Positions 47,417-58,388 of a DNA stretch of 64,000 nucleotides are shown here, one piece after another. The stretch is from NCBI GenBank assembly GCA_935421135.1, contig OW285188.1, positions 4,516,733 to 4,580,732 of the forward strand, written 5' to 3'. The notes beneath the pieces are model-generated. The model saw only the letters and a program-made list of their open reading frames with translations. It had not been told where the DNA came from and searched no databases. The first letter of the stretch is position 1; the number at the start of each line of letters is the position of its first letter. Made by a program: the position numbers and the translations under genes. This stretch comes from Bugulina stolonifera (Eukaryota; Bryozoa; Gymnolaemata; Cheilostomatida; Bugulidae).

Positions 47417-47882
47417 TCATGGGATTTTGAGAGTTCGGCAATCTGTATCTTCGGCTAAATTCGTTCGGCAATACTGAATTCCGTGAAAGAACATTTCGCT
47501 TTTTGAATACGAACTGCTGGCAGTATAGACTGTTTCTCCGTCACTGGGAATATGTCTTGTAGGTCGGCTACGCGATACTTCGCGTCCTCTGGACCAGGTC
47601 GGGCTATTGGAACTTGAACGTTCTTCGAGAGGTTCAGAGGTAGCTCTTCGGTTTGGTCCAGCAGGGGTTGTCCCGTGTCGATCCTCAGGCCGCAGACTTG
47701 GACTGTAGTGTCTGGCAGTTCTACACACGATAAGTCGTCCGTCGGGTATACTGGGTTTGGTTGGGAATCAGTTGCTGACTGGTGTCGGGTCTGGGCGTGG
47801 CCAGATCCTGTTGGTCCTTCTGAGTTGAGGACGTGTCGGGGTTACCTTGTGAGGTCTGGTCCGACTTAGTGGGACTTTTGAG
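47417..47882 (-). pseudogene. Decayed coding sequence between ORF1 and ORF2
   Basis: No single frame is open throughout. The ORF1 frame continues about 50 codons past its TGA. The ORF2 frame is open from about 47715 to a TAG near 47455, with a RPGPEDAKYRVADLQDIFPV segment. ORF1 and ORF2 may once have been one polyprotein. This is inference from the staggered open stretches. Confidence 0.45.
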
Positions 47883-48620
47883 TCATCCTTTCAGCCTTGG
47901 GGGGTGATCTTTGATCACTTCTGTGGTGTCCGGCTTTGGGTGGAGTCGTTTCTTGCCTGGCTTTGGCCTAGTGGGTATAGGTTCGTCCACTGTGACGGGT
48001 GTGGGTGACACCGTCAGCCTGACGTGTGGTTGGCTAGCTACACGTGGGGTTTTCTGCTTGGAGAGGCTACTCTTGTCTTTAGGCCTAGTGGTTATAGGTT
48101 CTTCCACTAAGACGGGTTCTGATGTGCCCGTCGGCCTCTGTGGACGACCATTGTGGTTTGGTCCACCTTCTTCTGGTTTGGCCTCAGTAGGAATGTGTTC
48201 ATCTACTGGGACGGGTTCTGATGTATCCGTCGGCCTCTGTGGACGACCATTGTGGTTTGGTCCACCTTCTCCTGGTTTGGCCTCAGTAGGAATGTGTTCA
48301 TCTACTGGGACGGGTTCTGATGTATCCGTCGGCCTCTGTGGACGACCATTGTAGTTTGGTCCACCTTCTGCTGGTTTGGTGTCTCTGTCGGCTTTAGTAG
48401 GAATGGGTACGTCTACTGAGACGGGTTCCAGTGTGACCGTCGGTCCATCTTCTGTTTCTTGACATTTCTGCAGGAGGGCATGTATGGCTTTCCGTAGGAG
48501 GTCAGCGGGAAGCTCTTCTTGCTGTTTACGAGGATTGGTTTCTGTGATTTGGTGCGGTCGTCCTTGGACGACTACCGACCCAGAATTGAAGTGCCTATGA
48601 GTGGTGCTAGGCCTTCGCAT
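47883..48620 (-). CDS. ORF1 of pol-less LTR element: proline-rich repeat protein
   Basis: 245 codons. The start methionine at 48620 lies inside the 5' LTR, and the frame runs uninterrupted through the LTR/internal junction near 48533. Residues after about 70 contain three 33-residue repeats, each with PVPVDEHIPTEAKP- and GGPNHNGRPQRP-like segments, rich in Pro, Glu and Thr and likely disordered. No known domain. The same LTR-encoded N-terminus (THRHF..GSxVVQGRPHQITET) is open in solo LTR copies A, C and F. Confidence 0.55.
   Translation of the reverse strand: MRRPSTTHRHFNSGSVVVQGRPHQITETNPRKQQEELPADLLRKAIHALLQKCQETEDGPTVTLEPVSVDVPIPTKADRDTKPAEGGPNYNGRPQRPTDTSEPVPVDEHIPTEAKPGEGGPNHNGRPQRPTDTSEPVPVDEHIPTEAKPEEGGPNHNGRPQRPTGTSEPVLVEEPITTRPKDKSSLSKQKTPRVASQPHVRLTVSPTPVTVDEPIPTRPKPGKKRLHPKPDTTEVIKDHPPRLKG
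48118..48414 (-). repeat. 99-bp in-frame tandem repeat, 3 copies
   Basis: Units start at 48118, 48217 and 48316 with exact 99-bp period and few differences. They encode the 33-residue repeats of ORF1. Confidence 0.9.
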
Positions 48621-49180
48621 TACATGAAAGATCGAGCGGTCTCAGTAGCCCAATAACTACCAGAGACGACCCATCTGGTCCCAAGTCTGACCTTCAGACT
48701 ATACTTTGAAAGAGAGTGATCCGACCTAGTAGTCGGTTCGCTAAGCGAATGACCTGACAAAAGGAAGTGAAAGTCTCTGTATTAAGTATAGATGTGTCTT
48801 TATTGAAAGCCAAGTGACGACTGAGACAATGAACAGTGAAACAATACCCTTTATATAGTATAAGGACTTCCACCCGACGTAGTTTCGAGAAAAGACAACA
48901 TAAGGTCGTCCGGAAGTTGTGCAACAACATGGTTGCCGGAAGCCCGACGGCCGACCCAAAATAGGTCGGGTTATACAAAATTTGCTTATAATGGTCCAGT
49001 TCATGTACAAAATGAATATCAATGGATTCTGAGAGGTCGGGCCTCTGTACATCATGGGTATAAAAGGCATTAAAAGACTTAGTAATAATCATACAAGTAT
49101 TATATACGATAATATAGGAGTTATATAGAGCAAAGTACAAGCAGATATATACATGTATGTGCACACGATAATGAGTGTCA
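48533..49180 (-). repeat. Family 1 LTR copy E (5' LTR, truncated)
   Basis: Follows copy A from GGTTTCTGTGATTTGG to GAGTGTCA, then stops about 32 bp short of the expected CCATTACA. The inner end reads GAGGATTGG where other copies have TTGTAATGG. Confidence 0.82.
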
Positions 49181-49232
49181 TTTGGGATCTGTCAGATCGC
49201 ACTCTGCGGAATGGGAGCAACTTAGAAGATAT

Positions 49233-49542
49233 TGTTAGGATAGTGTAATACACAATTGTCAATTGATGGCTTTCATATGACAGTCTCTGTGCCTTACATG
49301 TAATTACTACTTGCTGTTTGTCCTATTTATTAACCTCAACGTTTGTCATGCTTTTATACTGAGTTTAACCTGATTGGTCAGTTGTAACTTCTGTATTGTT
49401 TTTAGTACTAGCCTTAATGTTTTTATTACTTGCCTCTGTCTGTGTTCTAAGTCCTTTTTCATGAGTTGACTTTTGTGCTGTTGTTGAATACATAGTGGAT
49501 ACACCATAAGATCAACCCTGCTAACACAGGTGACTGCTAACA
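49233..49542 (+). repeat. Copia 5' LTR
   Basis: 310 bp, TG..CA ends. Lacks the 11-bp TTACTTGCACA-type insertion present in the 3' LTR near 53650. Confidence 0.95.
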
Positions 49543-49556
49543 GGTTATGGGCCCAG
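49543..49556 (+). other. Copia primer-binding site: half initiator-Met tRNA
   Basis: GGTTATGGGCCCAG follows the 5' LTR directly. Its complement CTGGGCCCATAACC is the anticodon stem-loop of eukaryotic initiator methionine tRNA, including the CAT anticodon. It is not the tRNA 3' end. Priming by a tRNA half cleaved near the anticodon is established for Drosophila copia. Confidence 0.88.
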
Positions 49557-49562
49557 ATCACT

Positions 49563-49862
49563 ATGGATAGTAAAGGTGCATCAATCGTATTGTTGAATGG
49601 AACTAACTATCCCACATGGAAAGTACAGTGTCGCATGGTGTTAATCAGAGATGGTGTATGGGGCATTGTGAATGGTTCTGAGCAGGCACCGGAGTCAACG
49701 GATGTGGATAAGCGGGCTAAGTTTATGGCACGTAGTGACAAGGCGTTAGCTACGATTGTGCTGAGTATTGAGCCATCATTGCTGTATCTGCTTGGAGACC
49801 CTGTTGATCCAGTGGTTGTGTGGAATGTCTTGCAAGACCAGTTCCAAGAAAACCTGGGCTAA
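49563..49862 (+). pseudogene. gag: Copia gag N-terminus, ends at a frameshift
   Basis: Starts at ATG 49563, twenty bases after the LTR. Encodes the copia-type gag (LNGTNYPTWKVQCRMVLIRDG, KALATIVLSIEPSLLYLL). A one-base loss near 49848 leads to a stop at 49860-49862. The rest of gag continues in the next frame. Confidence 0.88.
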
Positions 49863-52566
49863 CAAACTTGCACTGAGGAGAAGATTGAACTCGCTCAGCC
49901 TACAAAATGGCAACTGTGTGACAGACCACATAAAATCTATGACTGAAGTTTTTAGTGAGTTAGCTGTGATTGGAGCACCAATGGAGGAGGAAGATAAGGT
50001 TGTGACATTATTGGCGAGTCTCCCGGAGTCGTACAGTGTTTTAGTCACTGCTTTGGAAGCTAATGCTGAAGTGCCTAAGATGGAGGTTGTGACAGAGCGG
50101 CTCCTTCATGAGGAACGGAAAATACAAGCCAGAGCTAATCGAGCTCATGATGGTGAAGAGAATGCAATGATGGTTCGGAAGAAGAACAAACACCAGAAAG
50201 GACCACAGTGTTATAGGTGTGAGGAGTTTGGCCATATTGCCAGAAGCTGCCTGGAAAATGATAATTCCCGTCATCAAAAATCAAAGAAAGAAAAAGGGAA
50301 ACACAGAGCAAAGAAATCGAAGCACAAAGCACACAAAGCCGAGGCTACATGGAGCAGTGAAAGCAGTAGTAGTGATGATTCTGCTGGTCTGATAGTCCAA
50401 CATGCACTATCAACAAGATGCAAGTCAGGTAATGATTGGATTGTTGATAGCGGGGCAACTTGCCACATGTGCCAGGACAAAGAAATTTTCTGTTCTTACC
50501 AAGAATTAGAGAAACCGGTGAAGGTTACTCTAGGTGACGGTAGGCAACTGAAGGCATTGGGGCAAGGAGATGTGACAATCAAGGTCAACATGAAGTCAGG
50601 AAAACACAGGAGGCTGCGTCTGCATGATGTTTTGTTGGTGCCTGGACTCTCATACAACTTACTCAGTGTTGCAAAAGCTTCGGAGTATGGGAAGACTACG
50701 GTCTTTGACCAGACTGGAGGTGAGATAAGAGATAGTAATGGTGACGTTGTGGCATATGCAGACAGAGTAGGGAGCCTGTTCCGGATTCGGTGCTCTTTGG
50801 GTGAACCGGAAGCGCTCTTAGCCAAGAGTGATCCTGTATTGTGGCATCAAAGGTATGGTCATCTTGGCTGGGATAGGATGAACACACTGTCTAAGAAAGG
50901 TATGGTGAATGGTTTTGGCTATAAACCTAGCCTGAATAATCGCTTCTGTGAACCTTGTTTCGAAGGAAAGCAGACAAGAAGTAGCTTCAAAGTGAAATCA
51001 GATATACAAAGCAGAGAACCACTCGAGTTGGTCCATTCTGATGTATGTGGTAAAATGGGAGTACCATCACTCAGTGGATCTGAGTATGTGGTTACCTTTG
51101 TTGATGACAAGACAAGATTCACGTGGACCTACATGATCAGAAAAAAGAGTGAGGTTTTTAAAAAATTCAAAGAGTGGAAAGCTGTGGCTGAGAAGAGTGT
51201 TGGAGCAAGTCTGAGGACCTTGCGAACTGACAATGGAGGTGAATATGTCTCAAAAGAGTTTGAAGACTACTTGAAAACACAAGGTATCAGACATGAGTAC
51301 ACTATCCCCAAGACTCCTGAGCAAAATGGAGTAGCTGAGCGTCTGAACCGAACCCTTGGAGAAAGGGTACGCTGCATGTTGTCAGATTCTGGGTTGCCAA
51401 GGGTATTCTGGGCGGAGACTTTTGCCACGGCAACATATTTGCATAATCGCAGCCCCACAAAACCATTGGGAATTATAACCCCCTTTGAAGCTTGGACTGG
51501 CATGAAGCCAACAGTGGGACACCTGAGGCGCTTTGGATGTGCAGCTTATGCACACATTCCGAAAGAGGAGCGGTCCAAGCTAGATCCCAAGTCCAGGAAA
51601 TGCATTCATCTTGGCTATGGGACTCAGGTCAAGGGGTATAGACTTTATGACCAGATGAGAAGGAGAGTCTTTTACAGCAGAGATGTAAAATTCGACGAAG
51701 GTAGTCTAGGCTACACTACATATGAGGAAATAGATAGCACAAAGAAAGTCAAAGAGACCAAAGCAACATTTGATGAAGAAATCATTGAGGCTCAGTCTGA
51801 GACTGTGGAGCAAGACGCTCAGTTTAGAAGGTCCAGTCGAGAGAAAAGGCAGACTGAGTTCTATGGTGAGAGAGTCAGTGTAGCTAATGATACCAAGCAC
51901 GAACCAGAACCGATGACATACGATGAAGCTGTGAAAGGTAGAGATAAGAAGAAATGGTTGCATGCAATGAAGAAGGAGTTAGAATCATTGGAGAGCAATG
52001 ATGTATGGGATCTAGTTGAGCTGCCAGCAGGAAGGAAAGTGGTTGGAAGCAAATGGGTGTATAAAGTCAAGAGGGATGCAGAAGGTAATATTGAGAGATA
52101 TAAAGCAAGACTTGTGGCACGAGGTTTCACCCAAAAGTTTGGAAAGGACTATGATGAAACATTTAGCCCTGTTGTCAGATTCGAATCTTTCAGGGCACTG
52201 ATGGCCCTTGCTGCAAAGTATAAACTCCAACTGCATCAAATGGATGTTACCACCGCCTTCTTGCATGGTGTTTTAGAAGAAGAGGTCTTCTTGAGGCAGC
52301 CAGATGGTTTCATACAGAAGGGTAAGGGTAAGGATATGGTGTACAAGCTGAAGAAGAGCTTGTATGGCCTAAAGCAATCCCCACGCTGCTGGAATGCTGC
52401 CCTGGACGAGAAACTGATCAATATGGGATTTACTCAGACTGGTGCTGATCCATGTCTGTACATGAAGTCAGCGAAAGTACCTGTGTATCTTGCAGTATAC
52501 GTTGATTGCAGCAAAGGAGGTGTCAGAGATAAACACTATCAAGAAACAGCTCAAGAGTTTCTTTGA
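49850..52566 (+). pseudogene. pol: Copia gag-protease-integrase-RT, second frame
   Basis: From the frameshift the frame continues gag to the knuckle CYRCEEFGHIARSC (about 50210-50251). Next is protease DSGATCHMC (about 50448). The integrase has GHLGWDRM..CEPCFEGK zinc ligands and catalytic segments HSDVCGK, RTDNGGEY and NGVAERLNRTL. RT contains LVARGFTQ, MDVTTAFLHG and GLKQSPRCW. At 52500 the catalytic YVDD is cut to YVD by a small deletion (about 11 bp relative to the family) that shifts the frame and ends it at 52566. The RT is therefore catalytically dead in this copy; integrase residues look intact. Confidence 0.92.
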
Positions 52567-53455
52567 CATGAAAGATATGGGACCACTGCATCACTTTCTC
52601 GGAATGAAAATCGCTCAGGACGATATAACAGGCGATGTCTTGAGTGGCCAAGGACGTTATATCCGTGATATTCTAAAGAAGTATGGAATGGAAAATTCCA
52701 AGCCTGTCCCAACCCCGATGGATCCTGGTTTAAAGCTTAAAAGTACGGCAAACAATGAGGCGGTTGTGGACCAAGAAGCGTATCAGTCAGTTGTTGGAAG
52801 TCTACTGTATCTAAGCATGGCCTCTCGACCTGACATTGCCTACGCAGTTAGTTGTGCTGCAAGGTACACCTCTAAACCTACGAGTACGCACTGGGCTCTT
52901 GTGAAAAGAATTCTACGATACCTCAATGGAACGCTTGACCTTGGGTTGAGAAACACCAGTGACGAAACGAGAGGAGAGATATTGGCTGCTTTCTGCGATG
53001 CAGATTGGGCTGGAGACCTTGACGAACGTAAGTCCACATCGGGCTACGTTCTGATGCTGAGCAATGCTGCTGTGTCTTGGAAAAGCAAAAAACAAACTGT
53101 CATTGCTCTCTCTACTGCTGAAGCCGAGTATGTTGCTCTCAGTGCAGCTACACAAGAGGTGAGCTGGATGAGGAAGTTGTTAGATGAACTAGGCGAGAAC
53201 CCAGATGTCCCTACAACCATACACGAAGACAACCAAAGTGCGATGGCTATTGCTGCTAATCCTGTTAGCCACAATCGGACAAAACACATAGACATTAAAT
53301 ACCACTATGTCAGACAAGCCGTACAAGAGAACGTAATCAAGCTGGAGTACTGTCCCACATCAGATATGGTTGCTGACGTGCTCACCAAGCCTGTGTATAC
53401 CGAAACATTCAAAAGACTGAGAGATAGACTCGGCCTTGTGCCAATTGTGAATTAA
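52514..53455 (+). pseudogene. pol: Copia RT C-terminus and RNase H, third frame
   Basis: After the YVDD lesion the frame resumes at AAKEVSEI and runs through HFLGMKI, SRPDIAYAVS, the RNase H aspartates in CDADWAGD, glutamate in STAEAEYVAL, EDNQSA, and KHIDIKYHYVR to TAA at 53453-53455. The region itself is undamaged. Its only ATG-like start is an artefact of the deletion. Confidence 0.9.
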
Positions 53456-53462
53456 GAAGGAG
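53454..53462 (+). other. Copia polypurine tract
   Basis: AAGAAGGAG immediately precedes the 3' LTR. Confidence 0.85.
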
Positions 53463-53783
53463 TGTTAGGATAGTGTAATACACAATTGTCAATTGATGGC
53501 TTTCATATGACAGTCTCTGTGCCTTACATGTAATTACTACTTGCTGTTTGTCCTATATATTAACCTCAACGTTTGTCATGCTTTTATACTGAGTTTAACC
53601 TGATTGGTCAGTTGTAACTTCTGTATTGTTTTTAGTACTAGCCTTAATTACTTGCACATGTTTTTATTACTTGCCTCTGTCTGTGTTCTAAGTCCTTTGT
53701 CATGAGTTGACTTTTGTGCTGTTGTTGAATACATAGTGGATACACCATAAGATCAACCCTGCTAACACAAGTGACTGCTAACA
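53463..53783 (+). repeat. Copia 3' LTR
   Basis: 321 bp, matching the 5' LTR apart from three substitutions and an 11-bp indel; followed by the GATAT duplication. Confidence 0.95.
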
Positions 53784-53788
53784 GATAT

Positions 53789-56042
53789 GGGATTGTCCCA
53801 GTTATAATATTATGCTGCCAGATACTGCAACATTTTTTCAGTCAGAAGTCAAGCATGGTCAAAGAAATGATTGTGTTAGAAAACAAAGACATAACCAAGT
53901 TTTACAAGGAAAGTGAAATATGTACACCTTTTATGCACAATCACATATTTACAAGAAGGAGAAGCACTATCATTTCCAAGATCGGCTACTGAAAGATTGA
54001 CTGCATCATACTCGAACAATCATACACAGATGGATAAAGGAGATCGAATGAGTAGTGGAGTTGAATAACAAAAAGTTGGAGTACAAATGGAGAGAAAGGT
54101 CGTGTAGAAAGGGATAGGCTGCAGAGAGAAAAAATTCATGTGGTTGTTCTCTGTCTAACTAACACTGTTTAACTAATCATTGTTTCTAACCTCAATACTG
54201 ATTGTATGGCACCTTTGATACTGCACAGTTTCCAAATCTGTCATTTTAGGTGTAGGCCTCTAAGTATTGCTTACATTTCTAGGGAGTTGTCATCTTTTAT
54301 GTCTCAAACATTTTAGTAGACTTCATTCAGCTATATATTATATGAAAGCTGGTCTGACAATGTAAATAGAATACAATATGTAGATAGAAATTCAGGATTC
54401 TTTTCATCAATCTACATTGTAGTCAAATTAGGCCTCCTAGTTCAACCAAAGCTAATAATGATAAAAATACTACAATGCATCCTACTATTTAAAACATATG
54501 CTTATATGCAATTTGATACAAGAAAACAAAAGAAATTTTACCCTGTCATTTGTACAGACATTTTCTCCAGCAAAAATCCTGAAAAATTTTCTTTGAACAT
54601 GTTGGACTCATTTTTATATTTTTTCAACTCATTTTTACAAACTTTGGTTGGTCACCCTGCATAAACAGCAGCCTCATTTTGCATGCTAGTCACTTTTTGA
54701 ACAGGCTCTAAAAATAAAGTCACATCTATCGGAACACGTGTGATCTTAGCAGAAAATATTACAATAGTATAGTTATTCTGTTTTATCTTATTGAAAAGTC
54801 CCATTAGGATAACACAGTGTCACTGCTACAATCTATATTTAATTCAAATGCTTTAAAAACTGAAATAGATCATTATTAGTTATATATACAATTATTATAA
54901 TGTCAATCAGCAGTAGATATGAGCATCATACATTCTGTGTGATGACATCCGAGTTACTTTGGCAGATGATTAGATCCTCAAACTCGAACACAGATCTGGT
55001 ATTCAATACCACATATTCCCACTTGACCCATTGGAAGATCTTGCAACCCAGCACACTTACACCTGCAATAGAATACCATTACTATGAGTTGGAATTTACT
55101 CATATCACACTTGTCTTTTCTAAACATTAAAGGCTAAAATGCTCTAATGTAACCCTACCCTGTGTGGCCTTACCTGATAAACTTCACAAACTGACCATGA
55201 TCGTTCAATTTTGCTAACTACTGCTATCATTAGCTTGAAACCGCTGGGCCCAGGATCAAACAACATTTAATGTACATGTACATGTATATTATGTCCAAAA
55301 CTTATTGTGAGATGATTATATATCCGTGATACAGACATGTGCCAAGCAGGCAAATATAAAGATCAAGAGTCAAGTAGGTAAGTAAGAGTGAAAAGTAGAG
55401 TAAGAGTCCAGCAACTAATGCCAAATTTTTCACAGTAGAGTCAAAAGTGCAGTAGTTGAAAAATGTTAGTTAAAGAGTTACTGCCTCATGTCATGTGGTT
55501 TCGGGTTAGAGGACAAGATTTCTCTAACATAAAGCAAAACACCAGATAGTGTACATTGTATTCATATACTTGTGTTACTTTGCTGATTGTCTCATGTTTT
55601 GTGGTATATGACAATCTTTTTTCTGAACAAAAGAACTAGATGCACTTTTAGTTTATTTCACTAAATTTACTATCATAACATCCACAAATTTACCCACCAT
55701 CACCCCTTTTTTTATTTGTCACCACCTTCACCTCTCGAAAGCTCCCTTTCTTTAAATACAATGTGTAAGATTATTGTGAATGAACGAATTATTTAGTTTG
55801 TCAAGGTACCAATTTCATGATAATTTGTAAAGCTTATGAGAGAAGCATTGTAATTAACCAGTTATCACCATGTAGTTTGTCCTTATTGCTACGTTACTAT
55901 AATACAATATCACTTTTGGTCACATGTTTAATTTGCCATGACAGTGCATCAAGTCAAGTAGGTAAAATTTTTAAAATAAAGTTTGAGGTTTGAGGTGTAG
56001 TTGGGAAGCTTTTCTGTTTGCATTTCAAATGACACAGAGAAA
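53789..56042. other. Gene-free stretch
   Basis: Short open frames only, none with recognisable composition or splice support. Confidence 0.5.
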
Positions 56043-56046
56043 GTAT

Positions 56047-56847
56047 TGTAATGGTTTCTGGTATTTCGTGCGGTCGTCCTTGAACGACTACCGACCCAAA
56101 ACTGAAGTGCCTATGAGCGGTGCTAGGCCTTCTCATTACATGAAAGATCGAGCAGTCTCAGTAGCCCAATAACTACCAGAGACAACCCATCTGGTCCCAA
56201 GTCTGACCTTCAGACTATACGTTGAAAGAGAGTGATCCGACCTAGTAGGCGGTTCGCTAAGCGAATGACCTGACAAAAGGAAGTGAAAGTCTCTGTATCA
56301 AGTATAGATGTGTCTTTATTGAAAGCCAAGTGAAGACTGAGACAATGAACAGTGAAACAATGCCCTTTATATAGTATAAGGACTTCCGCCCAAGGTAGTG
56401 TCGGGAAAAGACGACGTAGGGTCGTCCGGAAGTTGCGCAACAACATGGCCGCCAGAAGCCCGACGGCTGACCCAAAATGGGTCGGGTTTTACAAAACTTG
56501 CTTATAATGATCCAATTCATGTACAAAATGAATATCAAGTGATTCTGAGAGGTCGGGCCTCTGTACATGGGTATAAAAGGCACTAAAAGACTTAGTAATT
56601 ACCATGCAAGTATATACATCAGTATGTAGTTAAGTAAAGTGAGTATAAACACATGGTACACGTATGTAGACAATAAATGAATGGTTTAGACATGCAATGC
56701 AGTTGAGTATAAGCATACGAACAGTTACAGTAGTTATGAGAGTATGAGTGTTAGCTGAGTAGCGCTGTGACAACTACTAGGCACTTAGGGTGCTGCAGGG
56801 TTTATTCCGGTAACTGGAGTCGTATATAAATGTCCTGTACCATCACA
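56047..56847 (-). mobile_element. Solo LTR, family 1 (copy F), TSD GTAT
   Basis: 801 bp, TGTAATGG..CCATCACA, with GTAT at 56043-56046 and 56848-56851. The promoter and polyadenylation signals are on the minus strand as in copy A. The U3 side is about 140 bp longer than copy A, carrying the GTTAGCTGAGTAGCGCTG..GGCACTTAGGG tail also seen in the old copy at 40760-41315. Confidence 0.88.
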
Positions 56848-56850
56848 GTA

Positions 56851-56931
56851 TGTTTGCTCGAAAATACAGTACAGTACATTTACATACAGTGTATTTATGT
56901 ACACGTACTGTACTGTTTTTTCGAGCAAACA
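56851..56931. repeat. 81-bp palindrome with 27-bp arms
   Basis: TGTTTGCTCGAAAA..CAGTACAGTAC (56851-56877) is mirrored at 56905-56931 with one or two mismatches. The 27-bp loop carries further ACATA/TATGT pairing. Its first base is the last base of the LTR target duplication. Confidence 0.9.
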
Positions 56932-57436
56932 TTTTTATTTGCTTAGAGGACTATGACATGTAGTTAAGTATGGTTATACATGTAGGCCTACTTATCCACT
57001 GCAAAATGAGCTCTGCTTGGAGATGTTAATCAGTATGCCTACCTGTACGAGAATCCACTAGTTACATTGGTTACTTCCAGCTGATAAGTGGCAAATCCTT
57101 TTACGTTACATATGGGATACGCTATCTGTGTCTACAACAATAGGATTATTACATTTATCATAAAATAGCATGCCATCTAACCCAAAATTATCAAAACAAC
57201 ATAACCTGTTGACAATTACTGGTGTTGTGCGCATAATGTTAATTCTTGGTAGATAAAAAGGGTGCAATATAAGTTAGCAAGAAGATACGTGTAGGCTTCT
57301 ATTGTACAAATAGTGGGGGGAGATCTTTTCTAGGCTAAAGAAGACATCTTTTGTATTTTGATGATAATGCTCATGCAGTTACACATGCACAACTCAATAT
57401 CCCATCCCTGCCAGCAATTCAATTTATTATTGGTTA
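56932..57436. other. Gene-free stretch
   Basis: Nothing recognised. Confidence 0.45.
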
Positions 57437-57645
57437 CAAGGTTACATGTTATTATAATTATATACTTATTCATATGTTAGCTTACACAGATTACAAGGTT
57501 GCAAAATATTTTATATTTATTTGCAGTCCCAGCAGTTACAGAGGTTACATGGTTACATGTTTATATTTATTTATAGTGCCAACAGTTACAGAGGTTACAT
57601 GGGTACATATATACATTTATTTGCAGTGCCAGCAGTTACATAAGG
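57437..57645 (+). repeat. ~50-bp minisatellite, about four copies
   Basis: Imperfect repeats of a unit containing AG.AGTTACAGAGGTTACATGGTTACATG and TTTATATTTATTTGCAGTGCC. GAGGTTACAT recurs at 57541 and 57591. A related array lies at 60470-60668. Confidence 0.75.
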
Positions 57646-58388
57646 TTTTTGTTGTAAACAAAGGAAATTGTCTACTCATAATTTAACCAAGGCAAGAGTA
57701 GATAGTGCTGCACGGTGTTTCGGTCTCATTCAGTTTTTCAGTTTTTTTTTTTGGTTCAAAAACCGCCAAAATTTAAAATGTGAGCCAACGCCAAATGTGG
57801 GGGTGCAGTTGTATTCGGTTTTAAAAGTCAAACCGCACCAGGCCTCTTAACGCACTCACTTTCGATAATGGCTGGCATTGAAAAAACGTGAATTCATGTG
57901 ATGCTTCGTTCAATCCTTAAAATATGATGCCATCCTTGGAATTTAGACTTAGCTGCAGCCATAATATTATCACCCAGTGGTTATTCATTGTAGCTTCACT
58001 CAGTTATAGCAGTTACGATTGCATACTATTGTAAGTAATAAATGATTGTTAACTGTTGAACGAAATGATAATGGCTGCCGTTTTAGTGCCATCCTTGGAA
58101 TATAGACTTAGCTGCAGTCATCAATGTCACCCAGTAAGGGTTCACTGTAGTTTTCATTCGATTCTAGTAATCAAACTTGCCTATATTGTTATAAATAATT
58201 AATATCTAATTATTGCAAATTATTGAACTAAATAAAAATGGCGGCCATTTCCGGTAATGGGTAAAACTACGAACACGTGAATTCATGTTATGCATCTTTC
58301 AATCTTTATAATTCAATGTCATCCTTTGAATAAAAAGTTAGCTACAGGCATGATTTACTTCAGTTTGACTCAATCTTAGTTGTCATAT
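57646..58388. other. Gene-free stretch
   Basis: Contains two partly similar ~130-bp blocks (AGTGCCATCCTTGGAATATAGACTTAGCTGCAG type, near 57930 and 58085) and nothing coding. Confidence 0.5.

Larger units (their letters stand above)
45058..49180 (-). mobile_element. Pol-less LTR element with zinc-finger ORF
   Basis: Two family 1 LTRs (48533-49180 as 5', 45058-45591 as 3', both truncated at their outer ends) enclose about 2.9 kb. The internal region encodes a proline-rich repeat protein and a zinc-finger/NLS protein but no recognisable protease, RT or integrase. A purine-rich GTGAGGGGGC tract sits three bases inside the 3' LTR. It is probably a non-autonomous element depending on a related autonomous family. 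The outer truncations mean no target duplication can be read. Confidence 0.78.
49233..53783 (+). mobile_element. Copia-type LTR retrotransposon, TSD GATAT
   Basis: LTRs of 310 bp (49233-49542) and 321 bp (53463-53783) begin TGTTAGGATAG and end CTGCTAACA. GATAT flanks both sides (49228-49232, 53784-53788). The LTRs differ by three substitutions and one 11-bp indel. The internal region encodes gag, protease, integrase, RT and RNase H in the copia order, with two frame lesions. It sits 52 bp from the truncated end of LTR copy E. Confidence 0.95.
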
